From the NCBI RefSeq assembly GCF_029962485.1, contig NZ_CP073638.1, positions 2,976,001 to 3,040,000 on the forward strand: DNA of 64,000 bases, given 5' to 3'. The DNA comes from Burkholderia cepacia. GTDB taxonomy: Bacteria; Pseudomonadota; Gammaproteobacteria; Burkholderiales; Burkholderiaceae. The first letter of the stretch is position 1, and every line of letters starts with the position of its first letter. This document shows, in pieces, positions 54,963-64,000 of this stretch. A program made the translations under genes and the position numbers. The notes under the pieces are model-generated. The model was not told the origin of the DNA and did no database searches. It saw only the letters and a list, made by a program, of their open reading frames with translations.

Positions 54963-55475
54963 ATGAACCACTCGTTTCCTGTGAGCATGGGGCGGCTATG
55001 CGTGGGAAGCGCATTGCTGCTGTGCATGCTGCTGGGGGGCTGCAAGACGCCGCCGCCGCTTCATCGCGGGCTGACGCAGACGCAGGTCACGGCGCTGAAG
55101 TCGGCCGGGTTCCAGGAGACTGGACAGGGGTTCGAGTTCGGGTCGACCGGGCCGATTCTGTTTGATTTCGACCGGTACAACCTCAAGCCGGATGTGCGGC
55201 GGATCGTCGAGCGGATCGGGCGGACGTTGAGGTCGGCGGGGATCAATGGCGTGCGGGTTTATGGGTACTCGGATGACGACGGGAAGGACAAATACGATCT
55301 CGAGTTGTCGAGGCGGCGGGCGGAGGTGGTGGCGATCGAGCTTGTCGATGTCGGAATGGACGCGAAGCAGATCGCGATCGTCGGGAGAGGGAAACTCGAT
55401 CCGGTAGGGGATAACAAGACGCCGGCGGGGCGGGCGCAGAATCGGCGGGCGGCGATCGTGGTTTCGCCGAGGTAA
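54963..55475 (+). CDS. yfiB: YfiB-like OmpA-family lipoprotein
   Basis: Outer-membrane lipoprotein of 170 residues. Lipobox LGGC with Cys27 as the acylation site; OmpA-type peptidoglycan-binding domain about 60-170 (ILFDFDRYNLKPDVRR, GYSDDDGKDKYDLELSRRRAEVV, NRRAAIVV). YfiB pulls YfiR away from YfiN in Pseudomonas and so raises c-di-GMP under envelope stress. It follows the cyclase gene by 87 bases. Its codon use drifts from that of the neighbours (many gg-rich synonymous codons), which could mean a different origin. Confidence 0.9.
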   Translation: MNHSFPVSMGRLCVGSALLLCMLLGGCKTPPPLHRGLTQTQVTALKSAGFQETGQGFEFGSTGPILFDFDRYNLKPDVRRIVERIGRTLRSAGINGVRVYGYSDDDGKDKYDLELSRRRAEVVAIELVDVGMDAKQIAIVGRGKLDPVGDNKTPAGRAQNRRAAIVVSPR

Positions 55476-55857
55476 GGGAAGTGCCTCATGCCGGGCACAC
55501 CGTGACGACGATCGGTCGACCGGCTTCGTATAGCGGCGTGCGTGTTGCCCGCCGAGCAAAAACACCGGAACCGGATTTGGCGCCATCTTCGGTTACCGTT
55601 CCAGGCTTGATCGCAAACAGTTCGTAGCGCGTCTGGAAGATCAGCAATATTCGCAATGTCGGGAGGCTGCCGTTACCGGCCGAGTCCTCGCGGAAATTGC
55701 TCCCCTCCTTTTGATTCCGAATGGGCCGGTTCAGCAGGGCCTGCAATGTACTATTGCTGCGCTCGGTGTCATTCGCTTTGGGCCTTCATGGCGCCGGAGA
55801 AGGTGGAAAACGGCTCATGGAACAGGGTTATTTGGCGTCGTTGATAGGGGGGGCTCG
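55476..55857. other. Intergenic region with no convincing gene
   Basis: These 382 bases are less GC-biased than the surroundings. Short open frames on both strands (for example 55486-55746 minus, 86 codons) have no ribosome site or recognisable family. The stretch next to an immunity-like orphan could be the eroded end of a toxin gene, but nothing readable remains. Confidence 0.4.
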
Positions 55858-56301
55858 ATGGAGCAGCAGAACGGCTTTACGTTGCCCGAGGATTGGTGCG
55901 AATTTGAGCACCCGCACTCGGAGTGTGATCTCGACCATGCGCGAATCCAGGCAGAACTCGACGTAGAGCTTCACCCAGACCACCCATTTCATGGACGCAA
56001 GCTGATGGTGATGGCGCATGCCCTCAGTAACGACGACGTTCTTTGCGCTCACACTGACGAATCGGGGCGTTACTCGATCATTCACCTCACCTGGAGAGGT
56101 GGCCCTGAGCTAGGCGCCTGTCCAACCATCGATTTCGATGGCGACCGGAATGAAGTTTGCCGTTATTTCGGCTTTGTCAGTGATGTGCTGGACCGGATTG
56201 CAGAAGACGAGCGCCTCGGGCTGCGGGAGCCGATGACGGCGACGGGAACGCCTTCGCAGCCGGTCATGATTCGTTATAGCGAACAGGGTGACGCCGAGTA
56301 G
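55858..56301 (+). CDS. Hypothetical protein, orphan immunity-like
   Basis: Acidic protein of 147 residues, cytoplasmic, with no signal peptide. I do not recognise a named family. Features such as DESGRYSIIHLTWRGGPELGACPTIDFDGDRNEV and a C-terminal helix resemble small immunity-type or orphan proteins seen beside polymorphic toxins in Burkholderia. Its codon use is less GC3-biased than that of its neighbours, suggesting acquisition by transfer. A G-rich run precedes the ATG. No toxin is encoded in the window; the call of immunity is a guess. Confidence 0.62.
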   Translation: MEQQNGFTLPEDWCEFEHPHSECDLDHARIQAELDVELHPDHPFHGRKLMVMAHALSNDDVLCAHTDESGRYSIIHLTWRGGPELGACPTIDFDGDRNEVCRYFGFVSDVLDRIAEDERLGLREPMTATGTPSQPVMIRYSEQGDAE

Positions 56302-56407
56302 ATTGGCGCCGTCCTTTGAGAACCTCGTACCGCCTTCTTCAATCGATTCGGCCTGAGGCCGTATAGCGAGCAGGGCAGCCGCAACCGCGGCCACCCAACG
56401 CCACACG

Positions 56408-57031
56408 TCACCAGCCGATATTGCAAGACGACCGCGACGTCCCCGCGCCGCCGGTCGCCGTGCACTTCGTCCCCGAGCCGTTGTCATAGAACGTCCGCGT
56501 CTCCGGCTGAGGCACCGAGGGATCGAACGGATTCGGCGCCCCATGCGGACCACGCGGCGCGTCGTACGGCCGCTGCGGCGCATACGAGCCACCACTACCA
56601 GCCGGCCGCGAGCCATTCGCGCGCAGATATTCATTCCAGTTCTGCTCGCGCTGCTCATATCCAGGCACGGCGCGACCCAGACTATCGCTCCCACCCGCGC
56701 CAAGTGCGACGCGATTCGGTGGCAATACAAAATCGGGTTCATGTTCAGAGGAAGGCGGCGATGCCACCAGCGCATCGCTTGTCGCCCGCAACGGCCGCTT
56801 GTCCTGCGTATCGAACGGACTGCGCTCAACCGGCGCAGCGTACTGCACGCGGCGACGACTCATGCGCGCCGCATGCCCGTCATCCCGAGCAGCAGCACGC
56901 CGCTCCGAGCGGAACACATTGGCGCCGGCCGACCGATCGGTCAGCGTATCGCGACCTGAAGCAGCGACCGTAGAAACAGAAAGCGCGCACGCAATCGCGG
57001 CGGCGGAAGACAAGCGGATAGGGTGATTCAT
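56408..57031 (-). CDS. Hypothetical secreted protein, Pro/Gly/Ser-rich
   Basis: Protein of 207 residues with a signal peptide (about 1-27, MNHPIRLSSAAAIACALSVSTVAA). The rest is low-complexity and Arg/Pro/Gly-rich, with PQRPYDAPRGPHGAPNPFD repeats and a C-terminal cysteine pair (KCTATGG...SCNIG) perhaps forming a disulfide. No family recognised. The ATG 57031 gives the signal peptide exactly; an upstream ATG at 57058 is possible. It stands alone. Confidence 0.6.
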   Translation of the reverse strand: MNHPIRLSSAAAIACALSVSTVAASGRDTLTDRSAGANVFRSERRAAARDDGHAARMSRRRVQYAAPVERSPFDTQDKRPLRATSDALVASPPSSEHEPDFVLPPNRVALGAGGSDSLGRAVPGYEQREQNWNEYLRANGSRPAGSGGSYAPQRPYDAPRGPHGAPNPFDPSVPQPETRTFYDNGSGTKCTATGGAGTSRSSCNIGW

Positions 57032-57842
57032 AGGCGATCCGAAGCAGGTGATGTGCATTGAACAAAACGGCAGATCACTGGCTGGCGGCTGGGCGACGGA
57101 GGGGCGTCGAAGCGGCCCTGAAGCGACTGCGAGGCGCGGCGGGCGCGACTTGCAGGAAGGCTGGCTGGATTGCAGAAGCGAGTTCGTATTATTTCATGGA
57201 AATATCAATCAGCTTTCAAAATGTTTAGGTCTGTTGGTAAACAGAAGGATTTACCGCCTGGCCGGAGCGCCCCGTGTTGGTGCCCTCCCACACAATCATC
57301 AGTCGATTGATTTTCAACGATCGGACCCTTAACGACCCGAAAGCGCGTGACTCGGAATTTCCAATCACCGAACCCCAGACGCAGCAAGGAACGTCGTCCA
57401 ATCACGGCACCGAATCGCAACCAGATTGCACTCGAAGCAAACGTTCTCGGCCTCGCGAGGTTGCGCCACAATCGCCACCCGGGCGTCACATAAACCTACG
57501 TGTTTTCCCTTGGTCGACCGGCATTTTTGACAGACGATTTAAAAACGCCCATATAATTTCGACTGCCTTGCCAATGGCTGTCGGACCATCCCTCCGAACA
57601 CGCGATTTGGCAAGCGGGGCAGGCGAAACGCTTGCGCAATGCAAGACGCATCACGATGTCTTTCCGAACCAGACGTCCCCTTCGGGGACTGCAAGAGCCG
57701 GGCCCCGCTACGCAACATTCCGCTGGAGTTCCGTCTTCTATGTGTCTCGGGCGTGTCCCATGTCCTCGCCCCGGGTGCTGTTCGATTGCGCAAGTCATGC
57801 CGCCTTTGCCCGTATGACTAAACAACATCGAGGAGCTCCCAG
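57032..57842. other. Long region upstream of livK without a gene
   Basis: These 811 bases hold no supported gene. 57190-57600 is AT-richer than the window average and contains a good promoter (57527-57557). From there a transcript would have a leader of about 280 bases before livK, with a GTCCCC-TTC-GGGGAC hairpin at 57675-57689. The small open frames in the leader lack ribosome sites. Confidence 0.5.
57527..57557 (+). promoter_or_regulatory. Sigma-70-type promoter, probable livK promoter
   Basis: TTGACA (57527-57532) and TATAAT (57552-57557) both match consensus fully, with a 19-base spacer, longer than the usual 17. It lies in an AT-rich patch about 285 bases before the livK start, implying a long untranslated leader. 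Confidence 0.6.
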
Positions 57843-58961
57843 ATGACGCTGTCCCGTCTTACGTCCATTTCCGTCGCCGCCGTGCTGTTCGCCGCCGGCG
57901 CCGCCACCGCGCAAGCGGAAACCGTGAAGATCGCCATCGCTGGTCCGATGAGCGGCTCGGTCGCCCAGTACGGCGACATGGTGAAGGCCGGCGCGCTGAC
58001 CGCGATCGAGCAGATCAATGCAGCCGGCGGTGCGGGCGGCAACAAGTTCGAAGTCGTGATGATGGACGACGCGTGCGAACCGAAGCAGGCCGTCGCCGTC
58101 GCCAACAAGATCGTCAGCCAGAAGATCAAGTACGTGATCGGTCACGTGTGCTCGGGTTCGACGATCCCGGCTTCCGACATCTACGAGAACGAAGGCATCG
58201 TGATGGTCACGCCGTCGGCCACCGCGCCGCAGCTGACCGAAGGCAAGAAGCGCCACTTCATCTTCCGCACGATCGGCCGTGACGACCAGCAAGGCCCGGC
58301 CGCCGCGCACTACATCATCAACAACGTGAAGCCGAAGAAGGTCGCCGTCCTGCACGACAAGCAGTCGTACGGCCAGGGCATCGCGTCGTCGGTGAAGAAG
58401 GACCTCGAAGCCGCGAAGATCCCGGTCGTGCTGTTCGAAGGCATCAACGCCGGCGATTCGGACTACTCGGCGATCATCACGAAGCTGAAGTCGCAAGGCG
58501 TCGATTTCGTCTACTTCGGCGGCTACCACCCGGAAATGGGCCTGCTGATGCGCCAGGCGCGCGAGCAGGGCGTGAAGGCCACGTTCATGGGGCCTGAAGG
58601 CGTGGGCAACAAGGACGTGACGGCGATCGCCGGCCCGGCTTCGGAAGGCATGCTCGTCACGCTGCCGGCCGACTTCTCGGCCGATCCGGCCAACGCGGCG
58701 CTCGTGAAGGCGTTCGCGGACAAGAAGCGCGACCCGAACGGCCCGTTCCAGATGCCGTCGTACGCAGCGGTGAAGATCATCGCCGACGCGATCGCGGGCG
58801 CGAAGACAACCGACCCGACGAAGGTCGCCGCGTACATGCACAAGACGACGTTCGACACGCCGATCGGCAAGGTCGCGTATGACGCACAGGGCGACCTGAA
58901 GGCGTTCAAGTTCGTCGTCTACACGTGGCACAAGGACGCGACGAAGACCGCCGCCAAGTAA
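57843..58961 (+). CDS. livK: Branched-chain amino-acid ABC transporter binding protein
   Basis: Periplasmic LivK/LivJ-type binding protein of 372 residues; signal peptide 1-22 (ATAQAE). Family blocks: VKIAIAGPMSGSVAQYGDM, NAAGGAGGNKFEVVMMDDACEP, the ligand-binding HVCSGSTIPASDIYENEG stretch (about 101-118) and YFGGYHPEMGLLMRQARE. It should bind Leu, Ile and Val for the transporter encoded next. It has its own long leader and a stable hairpin after its stop, consistent with much higher expression than the membrane parts. Confidence 0.93.
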   Translation: MTLSRLTSISVAAVLFAAGAATAQAETVKIAIAGPMSGSVAQYGDMVKAGALTAIEQINAAGGAGGNKFEVVMMDDACEPKQAVAVANKIVSQKIKYVIGHVCSGSTIPASDIYENEGIVMVTPSATAPQLTEGKKRHFIFRTIGRDDQQGPAAAHYIINNVKPKKVAVLHDKQSYGQGIASSVKKDLEAAKIPVVLFEGINAGDSDYSAIITKLKSQGVDFVYFGGYHPEMGLLMRQAREQGVKATFMGPEGVGNKDVTAIAGPASEGMLVTLPADFSADPANAALVKAFADKKRDPNGPFQMPSYAAVKIIADAIAGAKTTDPTKVAAYMHKTTFDTPIGKVAYDAQGDLKAFKFVVYTWHKDATKTAAK

Positions 58962-58978
58962 TACGGAGTACCCGCCCG

Positions 58979-59017
58979 CGCGCCCGCCCTGTCCGAGACC
59001 CGGACGGGGCGGGCGCG
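58979..59017 (+). other. 17-bp hairpin between livK and livH (transcript processing or partial terminator)
   Basis: Bases 58979-58995 pair with 59001-59017 around the loop AGACC, with a single G-U-type wobble (T58990 with G59006). No T-tract follows. It lies 17 bases after the livK stop, where such hairpins protect the binding-protein message while reducing transcription into the permease genes. Confidence 0.7.
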
Positions 59018-59144
59018 TATTGGTCGCGCATCGGCCCATTGCGCGACCAAGGGGCGGCCCGAGACGACACCGTGCGTTGCGCGCGGCCGAACGCCGTGAT
59101 CCGGCGACGGCACGCGACCCAGCGCCAACGGGAGCTTCCCGCAC

Positions 59145-60071
<927 letters not shown>

Positions 60072-60082
60072 GGGAGACGCAG

Positions 60083-61354
60083 ATGAGTCAAGTCATTTCC
60101 GTTCGCCGCCCGGCCGCCGACGCTTCGATCGGCCAGGCGCTGAAAAATGCCGTGGCCGCCGCGTTCCTGACGGCGATCCTCACGATTCCGGTGCTCGGCC
60201 TGCAGTTGAAGCTCGACGGTTATCAGGTCGTGCTGACGCCGCACTGGCGGCCGGTGTGGATCGCGGTCGCGGCCGTGTTCCTGTTCCAGTTGTTCAAGCC
60301 GTGGCTCGTGCGCGCGAAAGCGGCCGTGAAGCTGCCGGCGCTGCCCGCGATGGGCGCGCAGCAGCAGCGCGTGATCATCTGGGTGATGCTCGCGATCGGG
60401 TTCGTGTGGCCGTTCTTCGGTTCGCGCGGCGCGGTGGACGTCGCAACGCTCGCGCTGATCTACGTGATCCTCGGCCTCGGGCTGAACATCGTGGTCGGTT
60501 TCGCGGGCCTGCTCGATCTCGGCTATGTCGGGTTCTACGCGGTCGGCGGCTATACGTACGCGATGCTGAACCAGTATTTCGGGCTGTCGTTCTGGGAATG
60601 CCTGCCGATCGCGGCGATCGCCGCGGCGACGTTCGGCTTTCTGCTCGGCTTCCCGGTGCTGCGCCTGCGCGGCGACTATCTCGCGATCGTCACGCTCGGC
60701 TTCGGCGAAATCATCCGCCTGCTCGCGAACAACCTGACGAGCCTCACCGGCGGCCCGGACGGCATCTCGAGCATTCCGAAGCCGACGGTGTTCGGCTTCG
60801 AGATGGCGCGCTCGGCGAGCGTCGAAGGTGCGAAGACCTTCCATGAACTGATCGGGCTGGAATACAGCGGCGAGCACATGGTGATCTTCCTGTACCTGAT
60901 CGCGCTGGTGCTGGTCGGCTTCACGCTGTTCGTGACGAGCCGGCTGATCCGCATGCCGATGGGCCGCGCGTGGGAAGCGCTGCGCGACGACGAGATCGCA
61001 TGCCGTTCGCTCGGCCTGAACCCGACGCGCATCAAGCTGTCGGCGTTCACGCTCGGCGCGGCGTTCGCCGGTATCGGCGGCGCGTTCTTCGCGGCGCGTC
61101 AGGGCCTCGTGAATCCTGAATCGTTCACCTTCATCGAATCGGCGCTGATCCTCGCGATCGTCGTGCTCGGCGGGATGGGCTCGCAGCTCGGCGTGATTCT
61201 CGCGGCGATCCTGCTGACCGTGCTGCCGGAAGTCGCGCGCGGCTTCGCCGAGTACCGGATGCTGATCTTCGGTCTCGTGATGGTGTTGATGATGATGTGG
61301 CGTCCGCAGGGCCTGCTGCCCGCGAGCCGTCCCCACGTGGAGCTGCCGCAATGA
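60083..61354 (+). CDS. livM: Branched-chain amino-acid ABC transporter permease LivM
   Basis: Permease of 423 residues: an N-terminal extension with two hydrophobic segments (about 25-85), then the LivM core with [31 protein letters not shown] (about 132-162), [31 protein letters not shown] and a C-terminal [18 protein letters not shown] at 60072-60077 sets ATG 60083. Its stop overlaps the livG start (ATGA). Confidence 0.94.
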   Translation: MSQVISVRRPAADASIGQALKNAVAAAFLTAILTIPVLGLQLKLDGYQVVLTPHWRPVWIAVAAVFLFQLFKPWLVRAKAAVKLPALPAMGAQQQRVIIWVMLAIGFVWPFFGSRGAVDVATLALIYVILGLGLNIVVGFAGLLDLGYVGFYAVGGYTYAMLNQYFGLSFWECLPIAAIAAATFGFLLGFPVLRLRGDYLAIVTLGFGEIIRLLANNLTSLTGGPDGISSIPKPTVFGFEMARSASVEGAKTFHELIGLEYSGEHMVIFLYLIALVLVGFTLFVTSRLIRMPMGRAWEALRDDEIACRSLGLNPTRIKLSAFTLGAAFAGIGGAFFAARQGLVNPESFTFIESALILAIVVLGGMGSQLGVILAAILLTVLPEVARGFAEYRMLIFGLVMVLMMMWRPQGLLPASRPHVELPQ

Positions 61355-62123
61355 GCGCGAATACGGAACTGTTGAAGGTCGCCGGGCTGCAGATGCGCTT
61401 CGGCGGGTTGCTCGCGGTGGACGGCATCGATTTCGACGTGCGCCGCGATGAAGTGTTCGCGATCATCGGGCCGAACGGCGCGGGCAAGACCACGGTGTTC
61501 AACTGCGTCGGCGGCTTCTACAAGCCGACCGGCGGCGAGGTCGAACTCGACGGTCACCAGATCGCGGGGCTGCCGAGCCACAAGATCGCGTTGAAGGGCC
61601 TCGTGCGGACGTTCCAGAACATCCGCCTGTTCAAGTCGCTGACGGTGGTCGAGAACCTGCTCGTCGCGCAGCATCGCAAGGTGAAGGCCGGGCTGCTGCA
61701 TGGCCTGTTTGCGACGCCCGCGTATCGCCACGCGGAGAAGGAGGCGCTCGAGCGCGCGGCCGTGTGGCTCGACCGGATGGGGCTGACGTCGGTCGCCAAC
61801 CGCCAGGCCGGCACGCTGTCGTACGGGCACCAGCGGCGTCTGGAGATCGCGCGCTGCATGATCACCGAGCCGCGCCTGCTGATGCTCGACGAGCCGGCGG
61901 CCGGCCTCAACCCGCAGGAAAAGATCGAACTGCAGCACCTGATCGACAAGCTGCGCCGCGAGTTCGGCGTATCGGTGCTGCTGATCGAACACGACATGAG
62001 CCTCGTGATGGGCGTGTCCGACCGCATCCTCGTGATGGAGCACGGCCGGCCGATCGTGATCGGCACGCCGGAAGCGGTCCGCAACGACCCGCGCGTGATC
62101 AAGGCGTATCTGGGGGAAGAGTG

Positions 62124-62124
<1 letters not shown>
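61351..62124 (+). CDS. livG: Branched-chain amino-acid ABC transporter ATPase LivG
   Basis: ATP-binding subunit of 257 residues. Walker [10 protein letters not shown] (about 38-46), Q-loop region [19 protein letters not shown], signature [15 protein letters not shown], Walker [14 protein letters not shown] and switch His in [11 protein letters not shown]. Pairs with LivF to drive LivHM. The ATG overlaps the livM stop by four bases. Confidence 0.95.
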
Positions 62125-62825
<701 letters not shown>

Positions 62826-62833
62826 TGCCGACA

Positions 62834-62865
62834 GCCGCCGGCCTGCAACGGGCCGGCGGCGTTTT
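62834..62865 (+). terminator. Terminator of the liv operon
   Basis: GCCGCCGGCC (62834-62843) pairs perfectly with GGCCGGCGGC (62851-62860) around TGCAACG, followed by GTTTT. It lies nine bases after the livF stop. Confidence 0.85.
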
Positions 62866-62889
62866 GCCTGTTCGTACGCCTGGCGCATG

Positions 62890-62910
62890 CAAGGCCGGTT
62901 CCCGGCCTTG
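62890..62910. terminator. Second hairpin between livF and the convergent LysR gene
   Basis: CAAGGCCGG (62890-62898) and CCGGCCTTG (62902-62910) pair perfectly around TTC. It lies six bases beyond the LysR stop codon on the minus strand and is followed on the plus strand by TCTTT, so it can help end transcripts from either side. Confidence 0.55.
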
Positions 62911-62916
62911 TCTTTC

Positions 62917-63768
62917 CTACCCGATCCTGAACGTGCTTTTCAGTACGTCGCGCAGATGCAGCGCGGCGCGATTGCTGTCGTCCGTCAGGATGGTGATGAG
63001 GTGCGGCGGGAGATCGGGCAGCACGATCCCGGCGACGTGGCTCGTCAGGTTGCCCGACACGCGATCGTGCTCGATCAGGCCGACCGCGAGGCCGTTCGCG
63101 ATGCAGGCTTCGACCGCCGGCGAGCTGGCGCTTTCGAGCAGCATCCGGTGCGCGATCTTCGCCTTCTTCAGCGCGTTCAGCGCGGTATCGCGGTACGGGC
63201 AGCCCTGCAGCTGCACCGCGATCGGCAGCGGCGCATCGGGATTGAACTTGAACGTGCGCGCGGCGACCCACACCGGATGGGTCTTGCTGAGCAGCTCGGC
63301 ATGCGGCGGCGCTTTCGGCACGACGGCGATCGTGATGTCGAGCTGGCCGCGCGAGAACAGCAGCTGCAGTTCCTCGCTGGAACGTGCTTCGACGGTCAGT
63401 TCGAGCAACGGGCGATCGGCGGCGAAACGCGGCAGGAATTCCGCCATGAAGTGCGCCGCGTAGGAATCGGGGATGCCGAGCCGCAGCTTGCCGGTCAGCA
63501 TTTGCGGCGACAGCGATTCGACGAGCCGGTCGTGACTCAGCAGGAACTCGGTGGTGTCGCTCAGCAGCTTGTGGCCGTACTGCGTGAGTTCGACCGCCTG
63601 GTTGTTTCGCGTAAACAGGCGCTGCGCGACCATTTCCTCCAGCTTCTGAATCTGCGCGGTGACCGATGACGGGCTGCGGTTCACATGGGCGGCCGCATCC
63701 TTGAAGCGGCCGAGCTTCGCGACGGCGTGGAAGGTTCGCAACAGGTCGACGTCCAGGGTGCGCGGCAT
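62917..63768 (-). CDS. LysR family regulator
   Basis: Regulator of 283 residues: N-terminal helix-turn-helix (about 5-65, VDLLRTFHAVAKLGRFKDAAAHVNRSPSSVTAQIQKLEEMVAQRLF) and effector domain to the end. It converges on the liv operon and diverges from the incomplete gene at 63902, which is its likely target. A perfect 13-bp palindrome lies 15 bases upstream of its start. Effector unknown. Confidence 0.88.
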   Translation of the reverse strand: MPRTLDVDLLRTFHAVAKLGRFKDAAAHVNRSPSSVTAQIQKLEEMVAQRLFTRNNQAVELTQYGHKLLSDTTEFLLSHDRLVESLSPQMLTGKLRLGIPDSYAAHFMAEFLPRFAADRPLLELTVEARSSEELQLLFSRGQLDITIAVVPKAPPHAELLSKTHPVWVAARTFKFNPDAPLPIAVQLQGCPYRDTALNALKKAKIAHRMLLESASSPAVEACIANGLAVGLIEHDRVSGNLTSHVAGIVLPDLPPHLITILTDDSNRAALHLRDVLKSTFRIG

Positions 63769-63782
63769 GATTTGGTTTTTCC

Positions 63783-63795
63783 GAATCAGTGATTC
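63783..63795. promoter_or_regulatory. Palindrome between the LysR gene and the divergent gene
   Basis: GAATCA-G-TGATTC is a perfect 6+1+6 palindrome, 15 bases from the LysR start and 107 bases from the divergent start; a plausible LysR recognition or autoregulation site. Confidence 0.5.
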
Positions 63796-63807
63796 AGGTA
63801 ATGTCGA

Positions 63808-63837
63808 TTGACGGAATTATTGAGCATCCCATATTCT
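63808..63837 (+). promoter_or_regulatory. Candidate promoter for the divergent gene at the window edge
   Basis: TTGACG (63808-63813) and TATTCT (63832-63837) with an 18-base spacer lie 65 bases upstream of ATG 63902, next to the LysR-type palindrome. Confidence 0.4.
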
Positions 63838-63901
63838 CGGGTCAACAGGCAGACAACGGCAGGCAGCCGGTCGGGCGTTGCACGCATCCGGGGAACGATT
63901 C

Positions 63902-64000
63902 ATGTCGATCAATGATTTTGTCGTAGATGCATTGGTGCGGGACAGGAAGCTGAAGGCGGAGTCGGTATGGACGGTCGAGAATCACGAAAAGTATTCGACG
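63902..64000 (+). CDS. Start of an unidentified gene, cut by the window end
   Basis: Thirty-three codons are visible from ATG 63902 (MSINDFVVDALVRDRKLKA ...), soluble and charged with no signal peptide; the frame runs off the window. Ribosome site GGGGAACG is modest. I cannot name it. Its divergence from a LysR gene suggests a regulated, probably metabolic, gene. Confidence 0.6.
   Translation, partial: MSINDFVVDALVRDRKLKAESVWTVENHEKYST

Noticed and set aside
55486..55746. Minus-strand frame of 86 codons
   Set aside because: No ribosome site, no recognisable domain, and overlap with other equally weak frames.

Overview
The window is high-GC DNA with strong GC3 bias. Its gene content is that of a secondary chromosome of a Burkholderia cepacia-complex species: a Gram-negative porin, a ZmpB-like metalloprotease beside an M28 aminopeptidase, DUF4148 and DUF3331 proteins, many LysR/AraC regulators, and catabolic operons set side by side. 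I call 63 protein genes. I saw no rRNA, tRNA, CRISPR array, insertion sequence or prophage. Assignments rest on reading the translated sequence and on remembered family knowledge; no database search was run.

Layout. (1) 1-2281: end of choline sulfatase and a choline-type binding protein. (2) 2540-5541: porin with a clear terminator, an MFS exporter, a YbjQ protein. (3) 5717-8762, minus: secreted M28 aminopeptidase and ZmpB-like metalloprotease. (4) 9246-11278, minus: two AraC-type regulators. (5) 11523-17022: tryptophan-tryptophylquinone (TTQ) amine dehydrogenase operon in order B-E-D-A, then two monohaem cytochromes c and an aldehyde dehydrogenase. Together they would turn an arylalkylamine or alkylamine into its acid in the periplasm and cytoplasm. 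(6) 17091-18741: YdcZ transporter with a divergent LysR gene, and a 55-residue membrane protein. (7) 19079-24803: carnitine operon of binding protein, dehydrocarnitine-cleaving enzyme, carnitine dehydrogenase, betainyl-CoA thioesterase, acylcarnitine-type esterase and gamma-butyrobetaine dioxygenase. It would convert gamma-butyrobetaine and (acyl)carnitine to glycine betaine. (8) 24996-26955, minus: small Burkholderia proteins and an SDR. (9) 27622-36836: complete non-phosphorylating L-fucose pathway with its own sugar ABC transporter and GntR/FadR-type regulator.

(10) 36860-39026: FAD amino-acid-oxidase-like protein and a SUKH-like orphan. (11) 39040-47723, minus: an eight-gene operon that I cannot match to a described pathway. 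In transcription order it encodes two tandem amidohydrolase paralogues (the first lacking its metal-binding HxH), UbiD, UbiX, a His-rich COG0523 GTPase, a nucleobase transporter, a guanine/8-oxoguanine-deaminase-like enzyme and a maleate-isomerase/arylmalonate-decarboxylase-like enzyme. A LysR gene is divergent from it. (12) 48867-52631: LysR gene and a divergent isoquinoline-oxidoreductase-like molybdenum hydroxylase pair. This pair may feed region 11, because such enzymes hydroxylate N-heteroaromatics. (13) 52912-55475: YfiR-YfiN-YfiB c-di-GMP module. (14) 55858-57031: an immunity-like orphan and a secreted hypothetical. (15) 57843-62825: livKHMGF branched-chain amino-acid transporter with a long leader and a 17-bp hairpin between livK and livH. 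(16) 62917-64000: LysR gene and the start of a divergent unidentified gene.

The best candidate for an undescribed system is region 11, possibly with region 12: a metal- and prenylated-FMN-dependent route for a nucleobase-like or N-heteroaromatic carboxylate.
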